Source: Palaemon carinicauda (taxonomy: Eukaryota > Arthropoda > Malacostraca > Decapoda > Palaemonidae). Taken from it: DNA of 64,000 bases. The DNA lies in NCBI RefSeq assembly GCF_036898095.1, contig NC_090766.1:31185472-31249471 (forward strand), read 5' to 3'. The notes under the pieces were generated by a model that was not told where the DNA came from, searched no databases, and was given only the letters and a program-made list of their open reading frames with translations. Shown one piece after another: positions 12,762 through 25,997 of this stretch; within the stretch, counting starts at the first letter, position 1; each line of letters starts with the position of its first letter. The position numbers and the translations under genes were made by a program.

Positions 12762-13224
12762 AAAAAGTCCTTTTTATGGACGCCAAAAGGATGAGGACAT
12801 TATATCTTGTATAAAATTGTGATCTGAGTAAACAAGAAATATGCATGTACTTTAAATGGTGTGAAAATTTATTTAATCTTGAATATTTTGTCGTTTCGGT
12901 ATCAAGTAAAAACTACCCCTTTGAAATCAATTGTGACTGAGATTTATTTAATAACCAAGAAACTTAAAATTCCAAAGTGAGCAATGTCAAAGCCAGGAAG
13001 ATATTTTCTATAACTGAAGAACTTTTTTCTTTGAGGAAAAATACTGGTACTAATTTCTAGATCTGTAAAACTTATGAAATGGGGTATAAATTTAGAAATA
13101 AATTTCTGAAAATATTCCTGGGTAATGAACCTGAAGTAGAATTTTTTTCTCGTTGAGGAATATGATATGGTGCTTGGAGATGGCACGGATTGCTGCTTTA
13201 AGTCTATCCTCATTTGTTGATACA
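12761..13224. other. AT-rich stretch before the TTGACC repeat
   Basis: A 103-codon minus-strand frame (13255-12944) has no recognisable domain. Adjacency to the TTGACC repeat suggests it may be part of the same repeat family, but this cannot be shown here. Confidence 0.4.
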
Positions 13225-13860
13225 CAACCTTGACCTTGATCTTCGACCTTGACATGTATTAATTGCCGGGGATTTTATACACTCATGTATGAACCAAGTT
13301 TGAAGTCTCTGTGACATGGATGTCCAGACCTAAGGCTGATTGCGTGCTATGGACATTTTACTCGTCTGAGAACTTGACCTTTGACCTTCCAAAATTTAAT
13401 AATTTCCAGCTCTTTACATAACAGTTTAAAATCCCTGCAAGTTTCATTACTTTATTATTAAAATTGCGACTGTAGGGTTGATGACCGGAATTTGACCCTT
13501 TTTCGGTGCTTGACGTCTGACTCAACCTTGACCTTCGACTTTAACATGTATTAATTGGCGGGGATTTTTATACAATCGAATGTGAACCAAGTTTGAAGTC
13601 TTTGTGACAACGATGTCCAAACTTATGGCTGGTTACGTGAATTGGATATTTTGCTTGATCGTGACCGTGACCTTTGACCTTAACCTTCCAAATTTTATCA
13701 TTTCTAGCTTTTTACATAGAAATTAATCCCTCTAAGTTTCATTACTCTACGATTGAAATTGTAGCTAGAAAGATGTTCACTAACCAACACACAGACAAAC
13801 AAACATACAAACAAGGGGGTAAAATATAATCTCCATCCAACTTAGGTGGCAGAGGTTTTA
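13225..13860. repeat. Two-unit TTGACC-rich interspersed repeat
   Basis: Two imperfect direct units start at 13225 and 13523 (period about 298). Shared landmarks are CAACCTTGACCTT, ACATGTATTAATT, GGGGATTTTATAC, GAACCAAGTTTGAAGTC, ATGTCCA, GACCTTTGACCTT and AAGTTTCATTACT. The second unit runs into ACACACAGACAAACAAAC and a terminal hairpin-like CCAACTTAGGTGGCAGAGG (about 13836-13856). Repeats of this wording are, to my knowledge, widespread in marine invertebrate genomes. No coding capacity is visible. Confidence 0.8.
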
Positions 13861-14176
13861 AGCATTAATTCTACCCCGAGTTAAAAAAGAAAAAAAAAAA
13901 AAACATGATGTAAAAAAATAGATTTATTTCATTTAATCAGATTTTTTTTATTTAAATCTATCTTCTTTATTCTTATTGTTTTTTTTTTTCCTTTTTTTTT
14001 TTTTTTTAGTACCACTTATTTGCAGGTGCTGATTATTTGTTTCAGTCTAATAAGGGAATTTTATAGTATTAAACTTGATCAATGTGAAATGAAACCATAC
14101 TTTAATATACATTAACCAGTATGAGTTTTTCTGTTAAAAACAGAATTTAGACAAATAATGTAATCAGAATTGACAA

Positions 14177-14371
14177 GTTATATCAACTTTTACATAAATA
14201 TAGAGAAAGAGGAATAGCAATTAAACAATTATGGAAAGAGTTAAGCTTATTAATTTTATCTATTCTATTTATTATTATCATCAACAAGATGACTTTACTT
14301 TCACTCTTTCCATAATTGTTTAATTGCTATTCTTCTTTCTTTCTGCATAGTTATGTAATAGTTGATATAAC
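14177..14371. mobile_element. MITE-like 195-bp palindromic element
   Basis: Long inverted repeat. The left arm starts GTTATATCAACTTTTACATAA and includes AGCAATTAAACAATTATGG; the right arm mirrors it (CCATAATTGTTTAATTGCT ... GTTGATATAAC). Arms are about 70 bases around an AT-rich loop. It fits a small non-autonomous DNA transposon, superfamily unknown. No clear target duplication was identified. Confidence 0.7.
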
Positions 14372-14535
14372 ATATCAACTCTAATTACAGTAACAGATGG
14401 CAATGGTACACAGGTGTTTGACTTTCTCCAGGACCAGAACAGGATAGAGACTTTTCCCATGCTTTTTATCTACAATTACATCATATTTTCTTTCTTCTTC
14501 CGTTATATACAGTACATACAGTTTATGTATATATA

Positions 14536-15021
14536 TTAGTGTGCTACTGTTATTAACACACATTGAGTATGTGTTGTTTGAGATGTTGAGTCTTGAAATA
14601 AAGTTCATCATTGTAACTTTAAAATGGTTTATTCTCTAAAAACAACAGTGTTAAACATCTCCCTCACAGGAGTGTAGCTGGTTTGGTCGCATGACCAATT
14701 CAGGTGAAGTAAAGATATGAACTGCCTAAATTATTGATATCACAGATATCGTATGTTTAGTTGTCTCAGCATTTAAACACAATATGTAAACTTTACATTC
14801 GTCTCTCGAAAGACACCTGCATCCGGTGACGACACAATCTTTCACACGGTATGCATTTGTGTTGATGCTTCAGAAAAATGTTACATTGCCGAGGGATGCA
14901 AAATACATCCTGTTATGATTTTATATGACTACAGCAAATCTCACGCTAGCATCTTCATCCACAATGACATATTACGTCATGTGTTTTAAACATGTAATAA
15001 TTAATTATTTCATTTATTACA
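14536..15021 (-). repeat. Solo LTR related to the env-bearing element
   Basis: Reverse-complement relative of the LTRs at 31859-32330 and 62859-63328: shared blocks include ACATGTTTAAAACACATGACG, CTGTGATATC, ATTTAAACAC (reverse) and the terminal TTAGTGTGCTAC (reverse of GTAGCACACTAA). No internal element sequence adjoins either side, so it is a solo LTR left by LTR-LTR recombination, or a fragment. Flanks are AT-rich (TATA on both sides), consistent with a short duplicated target. Its divergence from the other LTRs is clearly higher than theirs from each other. Confidence 0.8.
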
Positions 15022-15026
15022 TATAC

Positions 15027-15027
<1 letters not shown>

Positions 15028-15068
<41 letters not shown>
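15028..15068. repeat. (TA)n microsatellite
   Basis: Uninterrupted alternating TA directly beside the solo LTR. Confidence 0.95.
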
Positions 15069-15071
<3 letters not shown>

Positions 15072-15280
15072 TACTTGTTTTTATATACGATTATATCATC
15101 AGATATTTTACTCTTGAACCATTTTGATTACAGTATATTTAATTTTCATTGAAATCATAGTTTTTTTTTTACTCTGATTTAAATATATTTAAATAGTTAT
15201 ATTTAACATATTGGTAAAGAAAACGTTTTTTACATTTGAAGCAGATCCCATTCCAAAATGAAAAATTTTTCAACTTGTAT

Positions 15281-15282
<2 letters not shown>

Positions 15283-15345
<63 letters not shown>
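15283..15345. repeat. (GA)n microsatellite, left arm
   Basis: Pure GA, 63 bases. Its reverse complement (CT)n occurs at 16120-16186, on the far side of the minisatellite. Confidence 0.97.
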
Positions 15346-15346
<1 letters not shown>

Positions 15347-15479
15347 ATTACTGAAAGTCCTCTTAACAAACCTTTTACTGACTATAAGAAGAAACAAAAA
15401 AAGGGTAATGGGTTTGGGATAAGGAAAGGGGAGAATGGTGGCGGATAAAAGGTAGGTTGATAGAGAGGGGGAGCCGGGA

Positions 15480-16085
15480 AGGTGAGGGATGATACGAGAG
15501 GGAGAGGGGGGGAGAGCGAGGGATGATACGAGAGGGAGGAGGGGGAAGGTGAGGTCTAATACGAGGGTGGGGAGGGGCGAAGGTAAGGGATGATACGAGA
15601 GGGGGAGGGGGGAAGGTGAGGGATGATACGAGGGTGGGGAGGGGGGAAGGTTAGGGATGATACGAGAGGGGGAGGGGGGAGAGCGAGGGATGATACGAGA
15701 GGGGGGGGGGGAAGGTGAGGGATGATACGAGGGTGGGGAGGGGGGAAGGTTAGGGATGATACGAGAGGGGGAGGGGGGAGAAGGAGGGATGATACGCGAG
15801 GTGGGAGGGGGGAAGATGAGGGATGATACGAGAGGGAGGAGGGAGAAGGTGAGGTCTGATACGAGGGTAGGGAGGGGGGAAGGTAAGAATGATACAAGAG
15901 GGGGAGGGGGGAAGGTGAGGGATGATACGAGATTGGGGAGGGGGGAAGGTGAGGGATGATACGGGAGGGGGAGAAGGTAAGGGATGATACGAGAGTGGGG
16001 AGGGGGGAAGTTAAGGGATGATACTAGGGGGAGGAGAGGGAAGGTGAGGGATGATACGAGAGGGGGGAGGGGGGAAGGGGTAAGG
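15480..16085. repeat. G-rich minisatellite, 18 units of about 33 bp
   Basis: The motif GGGATGATACGAG recurs about 18 times (15488, 15522, 15556, 15590, 15622, 15657, 15690, 15721, 15756, 15789, 15822, 15856, 15889, 15921, 15956, 15982, 16017, 16050), separated by runs such as GGGGGAGGGGGGAAGGTGA. Units are 26-36 bases, mostly 33-35. Many G4-G7 runs could form G-quadruplexes. The long Pro/Ser-rich minus-strand frame (16108-15230) is a by-product of the repeat. Confidence 0.95.
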
Positions 16086-16116
16086 GTAATATTGGGTATA
16101 TGGATCATGGTATCTT

Positions 16117-16119
<3 letters not shown>

Positions 16120-16186
<67 letters not shown>
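16120..16186. repeat. (CT)n microsatellite, right arm
   Basis: Pure CT, 67 bases; inverted counterpart of the (GA)n at 15283-15345. Confidence 0.97.
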
Positions 16187-16189
<3 letters not shown>

Positions 16190-16356
16190 ACTAATATGGA
16201 AAAACCTATATTTGAATTCTGAATGTTATTTGGCATGTTAAGTTCAATGAACCAAATATTATATCACTAATCTTTTAAGGAATTAGACGTATCAATCATG
16301 TACAAATGGTTAAACCTATCAATATCTATCTATCTATTCACCTATCTATCTAATCA

Positions 16357-16360
<4 letters not shown>

Positions 16361-16404
<44 letters not shown>
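16361..16404. repeat. (TA)n microsatellite
   Basis: Alternating TA, preceded by a degenerate TATC run (16322-16360). Confidence 0.95.
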
Positions 16405-16407
<3 letters not shown>

Positions 16408-18170
16408 CAGGAACTTGTTTACACTTTGAAAACGTAGTTGTACTGGGATGATTTATATGATGGCAACGTACTCACAGCGACACCTGTGCACAGTAAGGAC
16501 ATCCTTGTACCATTCGAACTCTCCTCACTATTAATTGAAGCTTCTTTTGTAATGTCGCATTTTGGGGAAATAGAAGCATTTAATGGATAAAAGGTACGTC
16601 TCAACTTTGCATGAAATCGTTATCAGTTTAAACCTAAAAGTATTACACATTTATTAACAGGTGTAAAACATATTGGGATCTATTCAGACTGTGTTTAGGC
16701 TTAGATAAGAGATTACCAATTATGAAATATAATTACCAAATCATGAAACTTATATTAGTTCGGTCTCATATGAATTAATGAATGTAATAACAAAAAATTA
16801 AAAATTATTTTGACTTTTTGCAGAAGTCGAATTTCCTAATCAACCGTTGGATGATTCCACATCTGAAATAATAATGACTTTCTCATATTTCAAATTTTAC
16901 CAATAAACATTGAGAAGTTTTCTTTTATATCCAAATAGCTATAACCACAAAAGCTTCCTTGTAGATATTACTTCAGGTAAGAAAGGGCAAAGACGTTATA
17001 TTCAGTCAACGACATATAGCCATAACCAATCAACCAATTTTATCGTGGAAATAAAGTATTTATCTTAATTTTTATCATTTGTTTCAAGTCCCCGAAATCA
17101 CAGAAAAAATAACTTGAAATATACATATTCAACCATCACTGACTAAATAGTTTAAAACTAAAGAAATAAAAATAAAAAAATAAAATTTAAAAAAAATCGT
17201 TTATGGACATGGTTGAATGGCAAAAATATTTCAACCTACGGAATATAAGGCAATTGCATTGCAATGTCCTTGATGTTGCATATGACCAATTAGATATTTT
17301 ACAAGAAAATAATGATAAAACCGGTAACTGTCGTAATTGTGAGACTAACTGGATTCTGAAGGCCTTAAAGAGCCAACCAGCTTTCTGCCAACTGGGGGAG
17401 GGGTAAAACTTACCCCACTCTCCAAAACTGCCATTCGACTATAAGAACATCATCATCATCATCACCATCACCATCGATGACAAATATTTCGAAGACTAGA
17501 TACATTTAATCTATCAAAGTGTTTGGTGATCAGAAAAAAACTGAGATTTTTGCACTTTGAATTAATCTGTGACTTTCAAAAGTAGGTCAAGGCAAAATAT
17601 GTGGTGGTTTGGGAGGTTGATAATTAACTAAAAGTACTTCCCAACCACGTTTTAACAAAATTGAATCTAAAGAACGTTTTGCCTTGCAACTAACCATGAC
17701 AATGAAAAGGTCAAGATCATAAACGTTCAGTGGATATAACGCCTCATCTTTAAGTCTCTACCTATTATTTTCAGTTTCCTTATAAACAGATAAAATTACT
17801 GACATCTAAAAGCTGCAGTCGCACATTCACAGCTTAATCAATATAACAAATTAAAGGCCTGATACTTCTAATTTACGATAGTTTTTGAAATCTGGAGGAA
17901 AAAAGCCTTGTAAATATTTACGCATAATGAATCAGCAAAATTTTCACCAAATTCACATAGAGAATTTCTTAGCTTTTAGTTCTTGAAAACAACAACAACA
18001 ACAACAACAACAACACCAACAACAACCACAATAATAATAATTATAATAATAGAAATAATAATAGTAATAAAAAGTCCCTTAAACGAAGAATTTTAAAACT
18101 CTCTATTTAGTTATATTGCCCAAATTTCTTCTGTCATTAAGCACAATGATAGCAATGCACAATGGGTGGA
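16405..18170. other. AT-rich non-coding stretch with small microsatellites
   Basis: No recognisable gene. It contains a CAT/CAC trinucleotide patch (about 17449-17475) and a CAA patch followed by AAT repeats (about 17990-18070). Short open frames have no motif. Confidence 0.5.
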
Positions 18171-18435
18171 GTTGCCATATATGAAGATACAGGGACAGAG
18201 GTGAAGCAGGTATTGAATAGAATGAAGAATAGTAAAACACTAGGCCCATCATAGTTTCAAAATGAAATGGTCAAGATACTAACTACAGAGAGGGAAGAAT
18301 GGATGCTGGATTTATTGAGGAAATAATGCCTAAAGACTGCGATGAGAGTCTAATGATATCTATATTTAAGCAGAAAGATAACTACAGGGGAGTTAAACTG
18401 GCTAAGTATGGTTTGAAAGTGTTAGAGAAAGTACT

Positions 18436-18439
<4 letters not shown>

Positions 18440-18500
<61 letters not shown>
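18440..18500. repeat. (GA)n inside the LINE RT
   Basis: Pure GA run within the RT coding remnant, producing an Arg-Glu repeat frame. Confidence 0.95.
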
Positions 18501-18505
<5 letters not shown>

Positions 18506-18730
18506 GAAAATTGTGAAAAACATTATAGATTCATAAATGAGAGGTACTATGGAGGCCATCCTTATAGTAAGGCATTTACAGGGAAAGAGACTAGAAGGAA
18601 ACCAGAAATTCTTTTGTGCTTTTGTAGACTTAGAGAAGGTTTATAACAGAATACCAAGAAAGGGGATGTTTTGGTGCATGAGGAAGAGGAAAGTTCCGGA
18701 GAAGTTCGTTAGACTGGTAGAGATGATTTA

Positions 18731-18731
<1 letters not shown>

Positions 18732-18778
<47 letters not shown>
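18732..18778. repeat. poly-A, 47 bases, inside the LINE RT
   Basis: Uninterrupted A run between RT palm blocks. It is not at the element's 3' end, so it is not a normal LINE tail. Confidence 0.95.
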
Positions 18779-18780
<2 letters not shown>

Positions 18781-19321
18781 TAATAACAGCTGTTTGAGAG
18801 ACAGAAACCTTTGAAGTTGATGTTGGATTACAACAAGGGTCACCATTAAGCCCGTATTCATTTTTGTTGGTCTTAAATGTTTTAAATGAAGGGAACAGAA
18901 ATGCATAGTTGTGGGAGTTACTATATGCTGATGATTTGGTGATTACTGCAGAAAATGAGGAAGAATTACAGAGTTGGGTGGCAGAGTGGCCAGAAACTTT
19001 AGAAAAGGTGGTTTGAAGGTGAATGTGGATAAGACTGAAGCCATGACTAACAGTAAGGAAGGTAGGTACAGCATAGCCATACGTAAGAGTAGAGGAGGAG
19101 TTATAAAACAGGTAGAACAATTTAGATACTTAGGATCTACTATAAATTTCTAGGGAGCATGTGAGGTTACCTAATGAAGGATGATATCCAGATTTGCTAA
19201 TGATATCCATATTTAAGAGGTGAAAGAAGTACCCCTGTCGGAAGTAATATGCTTGGAGATAAAAATCTCGCTATTCATCCTGAGAGTAAGGCCAACGTTG
19301 CAGTTTCCATGGGAATGGCTT

Positions 19322-20302
19322 CAGGCCAATCGTTCCCAACGTTTTTGCACTCAGGACCCCTTACTCAAAACTTTGAAAACCCCACGATCCCCTACTATCC
19401 CCAGCTTGATTTTTTTACTTTCTTTTTTTAAGGAGAGAGAAAGAAATGGTATGTTTGAAAAAATCATTCAATAATTTTGTAATGTATTTTTAGCAAACTA
19501 AATCACAACATTTATCAAACATTCATTCACAAAATGAGGCAAATAATTCTTGCAATATTAATAATATTGCAAGTATTGTTAGTCTCTCTGTGTGAATTGA
19601 TGCTTGATCGATGCTGTGATTTAGTTTGCCAATAAAATATTACACAATCATTAAATATTTTTTTAGGTTTGATAGCTATGGAAAACTATGTATATTGATT
19701 ATATTGAATTGATCAATGGTGTGGCTTAGTTTACCAATAAACAATCAAAAAACTATTGAATGATTTTTTGAAGATACCATTTCTTTCTCTCTCCTTAACA
19801 GAAAATAGAAATAAAAGAATAAAATAAAAATCAAGCTGGTGATACCAGGGATAAAACAGACAGTTTTCCACAATAAGCAAACCTAAAAATAAAAAAAAAG
19901 AACATTTAGTATTGTGTAATTATTCATTGGCAAACTAAGTATCTGATTTACAAAAGGAGCATACTCATTCTTGCAATATTGTCAATATACATAGAGTTCC
20001 ACAGGTTTCAAACCCACATAGTGGGGTGCATGATGTTGCATTGGAGCAGCAAGCCTGGAAATTCATAATCGAGAGTTTATAAGAGCCAGTCTCATGTCAT
20101 CCCTGACATCAAATCTGTTTCTTCTCTTCGTTTTATACAGACAAGAGTTGAAAACCACGCCTCACACAAGTAGGTAGTAGCAGATGGATCAAGGACACGT
20201 AAGGCTGGCATGCTGAATTTGGAGTATGACTGATACATAGCACACCACAAGAGCCACCGATTTCTCCTTGAAGAGATCACAAGCTTAAGAGTTGTTCCTT
20301 GG
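19322..20302 (-). pseudogene. hAT (ZBED5-like) transposon, 3' part
   Basis: On the minus strand 20302-20040 encodes the C-terminal hAT dimerisation region, with the hallmark ATTYLCEAWFSTL and a following I-K-R motif. Sequence at 19322-19375 resembles a hAT terminal repeat (CAG..., TTCCCAAC, GTTTTTGCACTCAGGACCCC), which would be this element's end; that is inference. The transposase continues on the other side of Mag-C (30211-29686), so one gene has been split by a 9.4-kb insertion. Flanking 5-mers CTTGG (20298-20302) and CTTTG (29686-29690) would be the target duplication with one mismatch. Frames are broken. Confidence 0.75.
19401..19839. repeat. Nested palindromic region in the hAT 3' end
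   Basis: Outer arms: 19401-19472 (CCAGCTTGATTTTT ... AGAGAGAAAGAAATGGTAT ... TCATTCAATA) mirrored at 19754-19839 (TATTGAATGA ... ATACCATTTCTTTCTCTCT ... AATCAAGCTGG). Inner arms: AGCAAACTAAATCACAAC (about 19492) mirrored by GCTGTGATTTAGTTTGCC (about 19611). A perfect palindrome GCAATATTAATAATATTGC lies between them (about 19551-19569). This could be an inserted MITE or foldback structure. Confidence 0.7.
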
Positions 20303-20794
20303 TGTTATGTATTATTATAATAATGTACTATATTACTTCAAATGTTACATGTAATGTGCAACATTGTATCATATTGCATTGATAAAACATGTTATGCTTT
20401 GTACATAACTGAAGTGATGTATTTTGATATTAGGATTCAAGCATTTATTAATTACCTCAAAGATAGGATGTGATTCTTCTTACTTTTGTATTGCAGTAGG
20501 ATGTCTTTTGAGAGCGATGCTCTTATGTTCGATCAAATGTTTTGGTTTTTTATATTTGTTTATGAGACGCTCGACGCTCAGTTAGGAGTTGGTTGTCACA
20601 GATCAATGTAATCACAAGTCCATTAAATGTATTTCAAGAATACCAACGTCTCATTAAACCCCACCGAGAAAAATTGGCGACATCGGAAGGGACAAAAAGC
20701 ATCAATAACTCATAGATAATTACTAATGATTATTCGCTCGTTTTCAGGTAAGTAATATGCTGAAATCATCAGACGATTTACAACCTACTTAACA
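20303..20794 (+). repeat. Mag-C 5' LTR
   Basis: Begins TGTTATGTATTATTATAATAATG and ends ACCTACTTAACA. It is paired with 29191-29685. Within its last 120 bases is a PBS-like TTGGCGACATCGG (about 20672) and a splice-donor-like CAGGTAAGT (about 20745-20753). Confidence 0.88.
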
Positions 20795-20915
20795 TTGCCG
20801 ACATCGGAAGGGACAAACAACATCAATAACTCATGGATAATTACTAATAATTATTTGCTCATTTTCAGGTGAGTAATATGCTGAAATCACCAGACGATTT
20901 ACAACCTTCTTAATA
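20795..20915 (+). repeat. Extra U5/PBS-like unit of Mag-C
   Basis: A 121-base copy of the LTR 3' end, starting TTGCCGACATCGGAAGGGAC and ending CCTTCTTAATA. The likely true primer site TTGCCGACGACAGGAGGACG follows at 20916. Confidence 0.85.
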
Positions 20916-21167
20916 TTGCCGACGACAGGAGGACGAATACACGCAGAAATCATAGAAAAGCAGAAGAAAAATTTATTGCAAGAGAAGCAGGAGAAAAGGG
21001 CCAATGAAGATTTCCCATGCAGCCAACCAACCCGAATTTCATCAAACACAAGCAAACAAAACAAGAAAACAAAGTGAATTTTAAAATTGGGTAGGATACA
21101 AAAAAGGTAGGAAGTTACAAGGTGACTTTAGAACAGTAGCCTAACCCAAGCAAGGTAAGCACTCAAA

Positions 21168-22018
21168 ATGCTATTTGACATTGAACATCCTGAACGATTT
21201 AGCATCACAGCTGAACCCAATTCTGTTGCAACACGATGGCAACAGTGGTGTGAGGAATTTAAGATTTATTTAGAAGCCTTAGGGTATATGAAGGATGCCC
21301 AAAAGAAGGCATTATTACTTCATACAGCAGGTAGAGAAGTTCGGGAAGTGTTTAAGACTTTGCAGCCTACAGATGATACAAGTAAGGCAGCAATTAAGGC
21401 TCTTACCACATATTTTGCTCCTCAGGTCAATACATTTTTTGAAAGGTATCAATTTACAGCACATGCATATAAGAAAATAAAATTAAAGTTCAGATGCATT
21501 TGTGACTACACTAAAGAATTTAGCGGTTTCATGTGAATTTCTAGAGTTAGAAAATGTTATCATAGATCAAGTTATTACACATTGCACATCACAAGAGCTA
21601 AAAAAGAAATTATTGCAAGATAAAGATTTAACATTAGAAAAATGTATTGGTAATAGGCAGAGCTTTAGAAACATCAAATAGGCTAAGTAACATAATAGGT
21701 AGTTCTACAAGCAATAAAATGGAAAATTCTTAAATTAATACAATAGGTTCCAAGTGGAAAAACAATGAGAATCAGAGAAGGAATATGTCAAAGCCTAGTC
21801 ATAGAAAAGTGCCTAACACTAATGTTCATAAATAGCAGAGTCAGGCCTATACACAAAAACAAGAGGAAAAACCCAAGTGTTATAGGTGTGGTAAAACTGA
21901 TCATCTTGCATACGAAGCAAAGAAATGCCCTGCTACTGGACAGACATGCCAGAATTGAAGAAAGATGGGTCATTTTGCAACTGCTTGTAGATTCCCTAAA
22001 CAGTACGCAAAAAGAAAA
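21168..22018 (+). pseudogene. gag: Mag-C gag, decayed
   Basis: Capsid-like Gag starting MLFDIEHPERFSITAEP at 21168; the first 123 codons are open, then stops and shifts. The residue run TRWQQWCEEFKIYLEALG matches the Mag-2 and Mag-B gags. The two CCHC zinc knuckles present in Mag-2 can be traced at 21870-21990, but only out of frame and with a stop in the second knuckle region. This copy cannot make Gag. Confidence 0.88.
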
Positions 22019-22146
22019 TAAATGCTACAGTTGATACTATTGATCAAGAAAATAATGCGGAAAATGTTCATAAGAATCAGGATAAGTCAGAAACTGATTT
22101 TGCGTTTCACATAAATTCTGTCAATAAAAATGCAAAGAAGCATATC

Positions 22147-23545
22147 ATGGTAGAAGTAATCATAAATGGTAAACCAATTTTGATACAGGTTGGCACAGCA
22201 ACCGATGTATTAATTATGTCTGGGAAAACAGCTAAAAGCATTCCTAATTTGTTATTAGAAGGTACAAGTAGAGTTTTGAAATGTTATAATGGGTTTGATA
22301 TTCAGGTAATAGGTGCTTCGAACGTAGAAGTACAGTACAAGGGACAGAAATTAGAGAGAATATCATTAACAGTAGTAAAAGGTAAAGGACAAACTTTGCT
22401 AGGTTTGGATTGGCTACAATATTTCAAGTTATATTGGCCTAGTATTTTGAAGGTTACAGGTAAACAAGATGAACACAAAAATGAAATGTTTGTGGATAAT
22501 ATCATAGAGTTTCAAGACGTATTTGAAGATAAAGTAGGTATAGTAAAGAACGCAAAGGCAATTTTAGTTTTGAAACCTGACAGTGCTCCTAGATTTTGTG
22601 CTCCCAGACCAGTACCGTATGCATTGAAAAGTGCAGTTGAAACAGAAATCAGGAGATTAGAAAATGAAGGTTCCTGGGAAAGGGTTACATATTCAGATTG
22701 GGCTACTCCATTAGTACCTATTATGAAGGAAAATGGTCAGGTTAGGTTATGTGGGGATTAAAAAGTAACGTTGAATCCACTACTGCAAATAGCTCAACAT
22801 CCATTACCAAATCCGAAAGACATGTTTGCAACTATGTCAGGATGCAGTGTTTTTTCTAAATTAGATTTAAGACAAGCATTTCAACAGCTTCTCATGGATG
22901 AAACTTCACAAGAATTATGTACAGTAAATACATCCTTAGGTTTGTTTAGGCCAAAGAGATTACCTTATGGAGTTACAAGTAGTCCAGCTATATGGCAACA
23001 AACTATGGATAAGATTTTTTCAGGAATGCAAGGAGTATTTATTTTTATAGATGATATTTTAATTGCTGGTAAAGACACAAGAAAACATAGAAAAAGATTG
23101 TGAACAGTTCTGAAGAAGTTGAAGGAATATAATATTAGAGTAAATAAGAACAAATGTATTTTAGAAGTTGATTCAGTGGAATACTTAGGTTTTGTAATAA
23201 ATAGCAAGGGTATTCACAAAACTAAAGAGAAGATTAAAGCTGTACAATCAACAAAAGTACCAGAAAATGTTAAAGAATTACAAACATTTTTAGGTTTAGT
23301 AACATATTATGGGAATTTCCTTGAGAATTTGTCTACAATTGCACATCCATTGTATAATTTGTTGAATAAGGGTGTAGAATGGAAGTGGACAAAAGACTAT
23401 CAGGAGGAATCTTTTGAAAGAATCAAGCAGGAAATAACATCACCTACATTCCTAGTACATTATCAAAAGGGATTTACCAGTTAAATTAGTATGTGATGCA
23501 TCAAACATAGGTTTATGTGCAGTAATATCTCATGTAATGCCAGAT
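22147..23545 (+). pseudogene. pol: Mag-C protease and reverse transcriptase, broken
   Basis: First frame 22147-22761: retropepsin, in which the catalytic Asp position reads QVGTATDV where sister copies have QVDTAADV, so the protease is dead; then the start of RT (PRPVPYALKSAVETEIRRLE, WATPLVPI). A stop at 22759-22761 lies where the family has a sense codon after LCGD. The second frame 22771-23103 has RT palm blocks (FSKLDLRQAFQQL, LPYGVTSSPAIWQQ, FIDDILIAGK). A TGA at 23101-23103 interrupts, and 23119-23484 carries RT connection (SVEYLGFVIN, FLGLVTYYGNF). The RNase H start (VCDASNIGL) is cut by the insertion at 23546. Confidence 0.9.

Positions 23546-25997
<2,452 letters not shown>

Larger units (their letters stand above)
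18180..19160 (+). pseudogene. LINE (non-LTR) reverse transcriptase fragment
   Basis: Reverse transcriptase of a non-LTR retrotransposon in broken frames. Visible in order are a fingers block (FKQKDNYRGVKLAKYGLKVLEKVL, 18374-18440), a palm block with FVDLEKVYNRIPRKG (about 18620-18665), QQGSPLSP (about 18834-18858), the catalytic YADD (18924-18935) and a thumb block (KVNVDKTEAM, then FRYLGSTI ending about 19150). Two simple repeats have grown inside the coding region: (GA)n at 18440-18500, where the text between fingers and palm should be, and a 47-base A run at 18732-18778. Endonuclease and 3' end are not visible. The clade is not assigned. Confidence 0.85.

Noticed and set aside
12944..13255. 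103-codon minus-strand frame
   Set aside because: No recognisable domain; adjoins and partly overlaps the non-coding TTGACC repeat.
15230..16108. 292-codon Pro/Ser/Leu-rich frame on the minus strand
   Set aside because: It is the translation of the minisatellite and the GA run; no non-repetitive part.
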